Source of the DNA: Zeus faber
Lineage: Eukaryota; Chordata; Actinopteri; Zeiformes; Zeidae
Length of the DNA stretch: 64,000 nucleotides
Reading direction: 5' to 3'
NCBI GenBank assembly: GCA_960531495.1
Contig: OY482852.1
Span: forward strand, 30,062,871 to 30,126,870
Shown here: positions 60,294 to 64,000 of the stretch, one piece after another
How the letters are laid out: the number at the start of each line of letters is the position of its first letter
Position numbering within the stretch: the first letter of the stretch is position 1
The notes under the pieces: generated by a model
What the model was told of the DNA's origin: nothing
The model's database searches: none
What the model saw: only the letters and a program-made list of their open reading frames with translations
Position numbers and translations under genes: made by a program

Positions 60294-60308
60294 CGTGCGT
60301 GTGTGTGT
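60248..60308. repeat. (GT)n microsatellite at the SINE 3' end
   Basis: GT units followed by a gcgtgcgtgcgt stretch, starting eight bases after the SINE tail. Confidence 0.95.
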
Positions 60309-61059
60309 TTGCATGCGGGTGGGTGTTTGAGTGATATTTGGTTTGATAGAGAGACCATTTCCAAGCTGAAAATGCAAAGGAGAATATCCATATCCAAGAA
60401 TCCATATTCTTCAAAATAACTTCACCGGCATCCAAATAGGTGAAAACCTAAAATAAACAAATGTTATATGTTTTTTGGTTTTATATCCTTGTATAAATGC
60501 CACTTCTGTGAAGTCATACGTTTATTGTTTTGGAATTACTTCCAGCCATGCAGGTATTTCTCAACGAATTAAAGAAATAGAGACTATATAGAAAGTTTTA
60601 TTGCAAAATGATGCACAGCCTTGAAACTTTTCAAGCTCATTAATGTGTATTCTGACTTTCTAGCACGCATTTCACCCTTGGTACCATATTACCAATGTAT
60701 AATCTATTTATAATAGTGAGGCACATCAGGTTTTTTCAATTCAGTTGTTAACCTTGAAATTAATTCAATTGGAGTTGCAGTTGACAAAGACAACTTTGAC
60801 GCTATTTATCTATATTTTTTCTTACTGTATTTTCAAATGTGTATTATCCAATGGCTTCTATATTTATTATCAATTAAAAAAAAAAACTTTTTCCTCTGTT
60901 GCAGTGTAAGCCCGTTGAGACATGCATTATGTAATAAGACAATGACATTGTCTTGATTTATAACAAGTGTCCTGTGTTTTCGTGTGTTTTTGTTTCTATG
61001 TGTTTGTGAGCCTTCTAGTGAAATGTCATCACCTCGTAAAGTGTGACTGCAGTTGTGGC
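60309..61059. other. Intronic A/T-rich DNA, nothing recognised
   Basis: No exon, RNA or repeat is recognised. Confidence 0.4.
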
Positions 61060-61315
61060 ATGGTATTACACGGTGCGTTCCATTATTATATATATATCAT
61101 AGACAGGTTGTGACCCAATACCTCATAGCCGCTACAATGTGTAATAGGTTTTTACAAAACGTGGCAAAAATTGTTATGTATCACCTTCAAGATGTTTACG
61201 AAAAAATGCGGCAAGTTGTTACAAAATGCAGGTGTTATTACACGGTAAAGGTCAAATGTATTATATTTTGGCAAGTTATTACGAAATGCGGCTTTATTAC
61301 GTAATGTGTTAATGC
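61060..61315. repeat. Degenerate tandem motif, ttattac / aaaatgcggcaagt
   Basis: Variants of gttattac, tacacggt, acaaaatgc and gcggcaagtt recur at least five times (for example 61066-61077, 61153-61172, 61203-61250 and 61270-61300). They give a decayed tandem or transposon-derived repeat with a coherent sub-motif rather than a simple microsatellite. Confidence 0.6.
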
Positions 61316-62044
61316 GTGCCTTTCATTATCAATATCAATGATATTCCCGAACGGAAAGCGGTATTTCCCGACACTCTGTAGAACTCGCAGGCTGTCCTTC
61401 TCCCCTCTTGCCAGTCTGTTGTTTTACTGGCACATGGGGTGGACCCCTAAGAGCCCCTTGTAGTTATATAGGCCATTTCCACATGGCCTCCAGCCTTTTA
61501 AACTAGTGTGTTTGGCCTTCAGCTTCCTCTCCATTAGGAGCCGCTCTGCTAGAAGCAGATGAACTGCCTTCTTCCTAACATGAGCGGGAGGGGGGTTACG
61601 TACAGTACTTCAACTCAGCGTGTGTATGTCAATGTGTGTGTTGGTGGGGTTTATGTGATGGGATATTAAGGCTGAGCAACTAAAACCGGGGGTCCACACA
61701 TATGGCCCTTTTTTTTTTTTCGAGTGCCACGCGTTGCAGTGGGAGAGCAATTAGGAATCAAACTGAGCAGTGCTTAGCATGAGAAAAGAAAATCAGCCTC
61801 CATGTTTAAGCCTCTGTGATGTGAGGCCAGCAGAACATGAGGAAGGGAAAACCGTTTTTCTTCTACAGCTTCGTCAGAATTTCTTCCAAATTGTTGTTTC
61901 AGGCCTGTTTTTTGTCTAGTTCTGGTATTTATTTACTCTAAACAGCATCTGCTGAATCTAGACCGGATTAGTGCCCGAGTGATCGAATTGCGATCAAAGT
62001 GTAAGAGGAGACGCTGGTTTACTAGCAGGCCCGAGGGAAGAAAT

Positions 62045-62380
62045 CACAAAGTGACTCTGACTGTACGCTCGCGCGACCAAAAATCACTCATTTCCAATGG
62101 GAGTTGGCGACTCTGAGCGACACGTCGATTGGCGACGCGATTTCAGAGACTCGGTGACCGGAGGAAGTTGAGCAGAGGTCGTCTTTATGTGGGATAGCAA
62201 AAATGCATTTCTGCTGGCTCATCCACTCACGGTGAACAAATGGAACAAACCCTTAACTTTAGTTCCTACATAACTTTTGTTCCCAAAATGGAGGAAAAGC
62301 TCATTGTTGTGGTAATCAGACGTGGAAGAAGATTTCGGAGGTCGTCGAGATTGCTGGTGAGGTTTATTACATGTACTGAA
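62045..62380 (+). mobile_element. Possible Harbinger-like element remnant
   Basis: 62060-62160 carries a fish-type repeat with gcgac/tcgc motifs (gagcgacacgtcgattggcg). At 62288 an ATG opens MEEKLIVVV followed by an Arg-rich stretch, resembling the start of the small DNA-binding protein of PIF/Harbinger elements. No transposase or boundaries were found. Confidence 0.3.
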
Positions 62381-62825
62381 GTAAAAACTTGAAAGTCAGG
62401 GTTCGATCTCTGTTGAAGTTAAGTTCATGTGGAGATGTCTCATATAGTTTGATTTAAAGCATTTTCCATTTAAAGTATTACCTGGTGTCATCTGGCACAG
62501 ATCACATTGTCAGGACACGTGATGTATTTTTGAGAAGTTAATCTGCCAAGTATTAAAAAAATCAGAAATGGTTATGAATAAGACTACTGTAATAAATATA
62601 TTAGCAAACAACATCTGAATAAGTTAATGCAGCTATGTGCACATTAATCTCTTTATGCTGCTATGGCAGCTACTCAGCGATGAGTTGAATGCCAAGAGCC
62701 TGTTATGTTACTCAGAGCTCTATGCATTTCCCGACTCCCCGTTCCTGCCTCTATACTCTCCTATCCTATCCAATCTTCCCTTACTGGTCCCAGAACGAGC
62801 CCACCAGCAATTTAGAGCTCCTCTC

Positions 62826-62872
62826 CACGCACGCACGCACGCACGCGCACACACACACACACACACACACAC
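62826..62872. repeat. (CGCA)n then (AC)n
   Basis: About five ACGC units turn into AC units. Confidence 0.93.
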
Positions 62873-63299
62873 GTGTGCGGAGGCATTAACAGAGAGCAAC
62901 AGACAAGTACATCAGCAGCCAGCTGTCTGCTTTGCTCTCATACTTAATTTCTCTCCTAATAAAAAGTTCGGCCCCCCTCACTTTCTCTCTCACTTTCTCT
63001 CTCTCTCCCCCATATATCCTGAGGTGTTGTGTGAGTAGCTTGTTTGCTGTTGCAGGTGCCATGCTTCAGAGGAAGTACAAAGACCAGCACCAGCTCCCAG
63101 CAAGGATATTAAAAAGTAAAGGCAGCGACCCCCCCCGCTCCCAGCACTTGTTTGAAAGAGAGGAAGAAGTAAATGGGGGGGGGGGGGGGGTTGTTAATTC
63201 AGGTGTCTTGGATAGGGGCCCGAATTTCCTTTATTTTTTATTTATTTTTTGTTATACTGAAACAAAATAGGCCTTTATTCTGTCCATGACCAATGATTG

Positions 63300-63301
<2 letters not shown>

Positions 63302-63357
<56 letters not shown>
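63302..63357. repeat. (GT)n followed by (GA)n
   Basis: About 22 GT units followed directly by five GA units. Confidence 0.95.
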
Positions 63358-63554
63358 ACCTTTGCACATGTGAAAAAGTGTCATTTGAGAGTGTTTTTGT
63401 AGCGTAAGCCGCCACGTGCTGCCTCATAAGGAGCGGATTGGCCTCTTTCGCTTGCTCGCTTACTGAGATTTCCTGGTCAAAATTGAAAAAGTGTTTCCTC
63501 TGTTTTTGAAGTGTATTTATAGAGTGTGCTGCAAGTGATACTCTCTGCCCCTGA

Positions 63555-63556
<2 letters not shown>

Positions 63557-63596
<40 letters not shown>

Positions 63597-63607
63597 CCCC
63601 CCCCCCC
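63557..63607. repeat. (AC)n followed by a C-run
   Basis: About 20 AC units with one aaac interruption, ending in C12. Confidence 0.94.
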
Positions 63608-64000
63608 AAGTCTTTCCTGTGCATTCCCTAATGAATCTATCACGGTTGGAGCCAGTGTGTAAGTGAAATCCTCTCTCGCTGTGTGTTGACAGTTAATACC
63701 ATTTGTTATAATAAAGGATTTAGTTTCACTTTGACAGGACATGATGTCACCAAAGAAGAAGAATGAGGAATCACTTCTCCTACCCCCCCCAACACACGGA
63801 CACAACACTCTATACCCGAGCTTAACACAGTCTTTCGCTAACATAACAACCCAAACTGAACTTTTACTACCCTATGCTTCATGCATATTGTGACAACTGA
63901 ATAAAAATGAACCCCTTACTGTTCTATTAACAACACTTTCCACAAGGTTCTTACATGTTGTATTCCATTTGGGAAAGGCCCTATGACATAGGTCATCCCC

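Larger units (their letters stand above)
62873..64000. other. Intronic DNA with simple repeats to the window end
   Basis: It holds a G-run at 63176-63190, GT then GA at 63302-63357, AC then C-run at 63557-63607. One exon-like segment (63056-63114) is treated under findings. Confidence 0.4.

Noticed and set aside
63275-63844. 189-codon minus-strand frame
   Set aside because: It passes through two dinucleotide arrays and has no domain.

Overview
The window is intronic vertebrate DNA, most likely from a ray-finned fish. Three observations support this. There are short phase-compatible exons separated by 4.7 to more than 12 kb. The transposon set is fish-type: L2-like LINEs, a Tc1-like element, hAT elements and tRNA-derived SINEs. 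Long (AC)n/(GT)n arrays are very dense. Species cannot be read from the sequence.

One gene is supported: vps13b (COH1, the Cohen-syndrome gene in people), on the + strand. Three consecutive internal exons are visible at 31310-31395, 36117-36261 and 51544-51677. They encode a continuous peptide that I recognise as the vertebrate VPS13B segment containing REDEVSVGSMPLAKQ and ASSPVKTKTVTESRPLS. Reading phases match at both junctions (phase 0, then phase 1). The preceding and following exons were not found, so 1-31309 and 51678-64000 read as parts of long flanking introns. No other host protein-coding or RNA gene is supported.

Layout. 1-13.5 kb: intron with a hAT-like element (1.9-2.8 kb) and a 3' piece of a non-LTR retrotransposon (6.5-7.5 kb, minus strand). 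13.5-23 kb: a SINE-like repeat, a truncated Tc1-like transposon, a 108-bp TG array and a decayed L2-like LINE (19.6-22.9 kb) interrupted by a second insertion. 23-31 kb: a microsatellite-dense stretch. 31-36 kb: vps13b exons 'A' and 'B' (local names) with a 1,079-bp hAT element between them that has a perfect 8-bp target-site duplication. 36-51.5 kb: the A/C arrays, a short inverted-repeat DNA transposon and an unusual palindromic LTR unit with a 5-bp target duplication. 51.5-64 kb: exon 'C', an L2-like LINE remnant on the minus strand, and a SINE with good pol III boxes.

The only visible interaction is between gene and repeats. Arrays of GT and AC lie on opposite sides of an exon, and a CT repeat abuts the exon A donor. 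I found no operon-like, defence-like or otherwise new multi-gene system. The least usual object is the LTR palindrome at 39194-39839.
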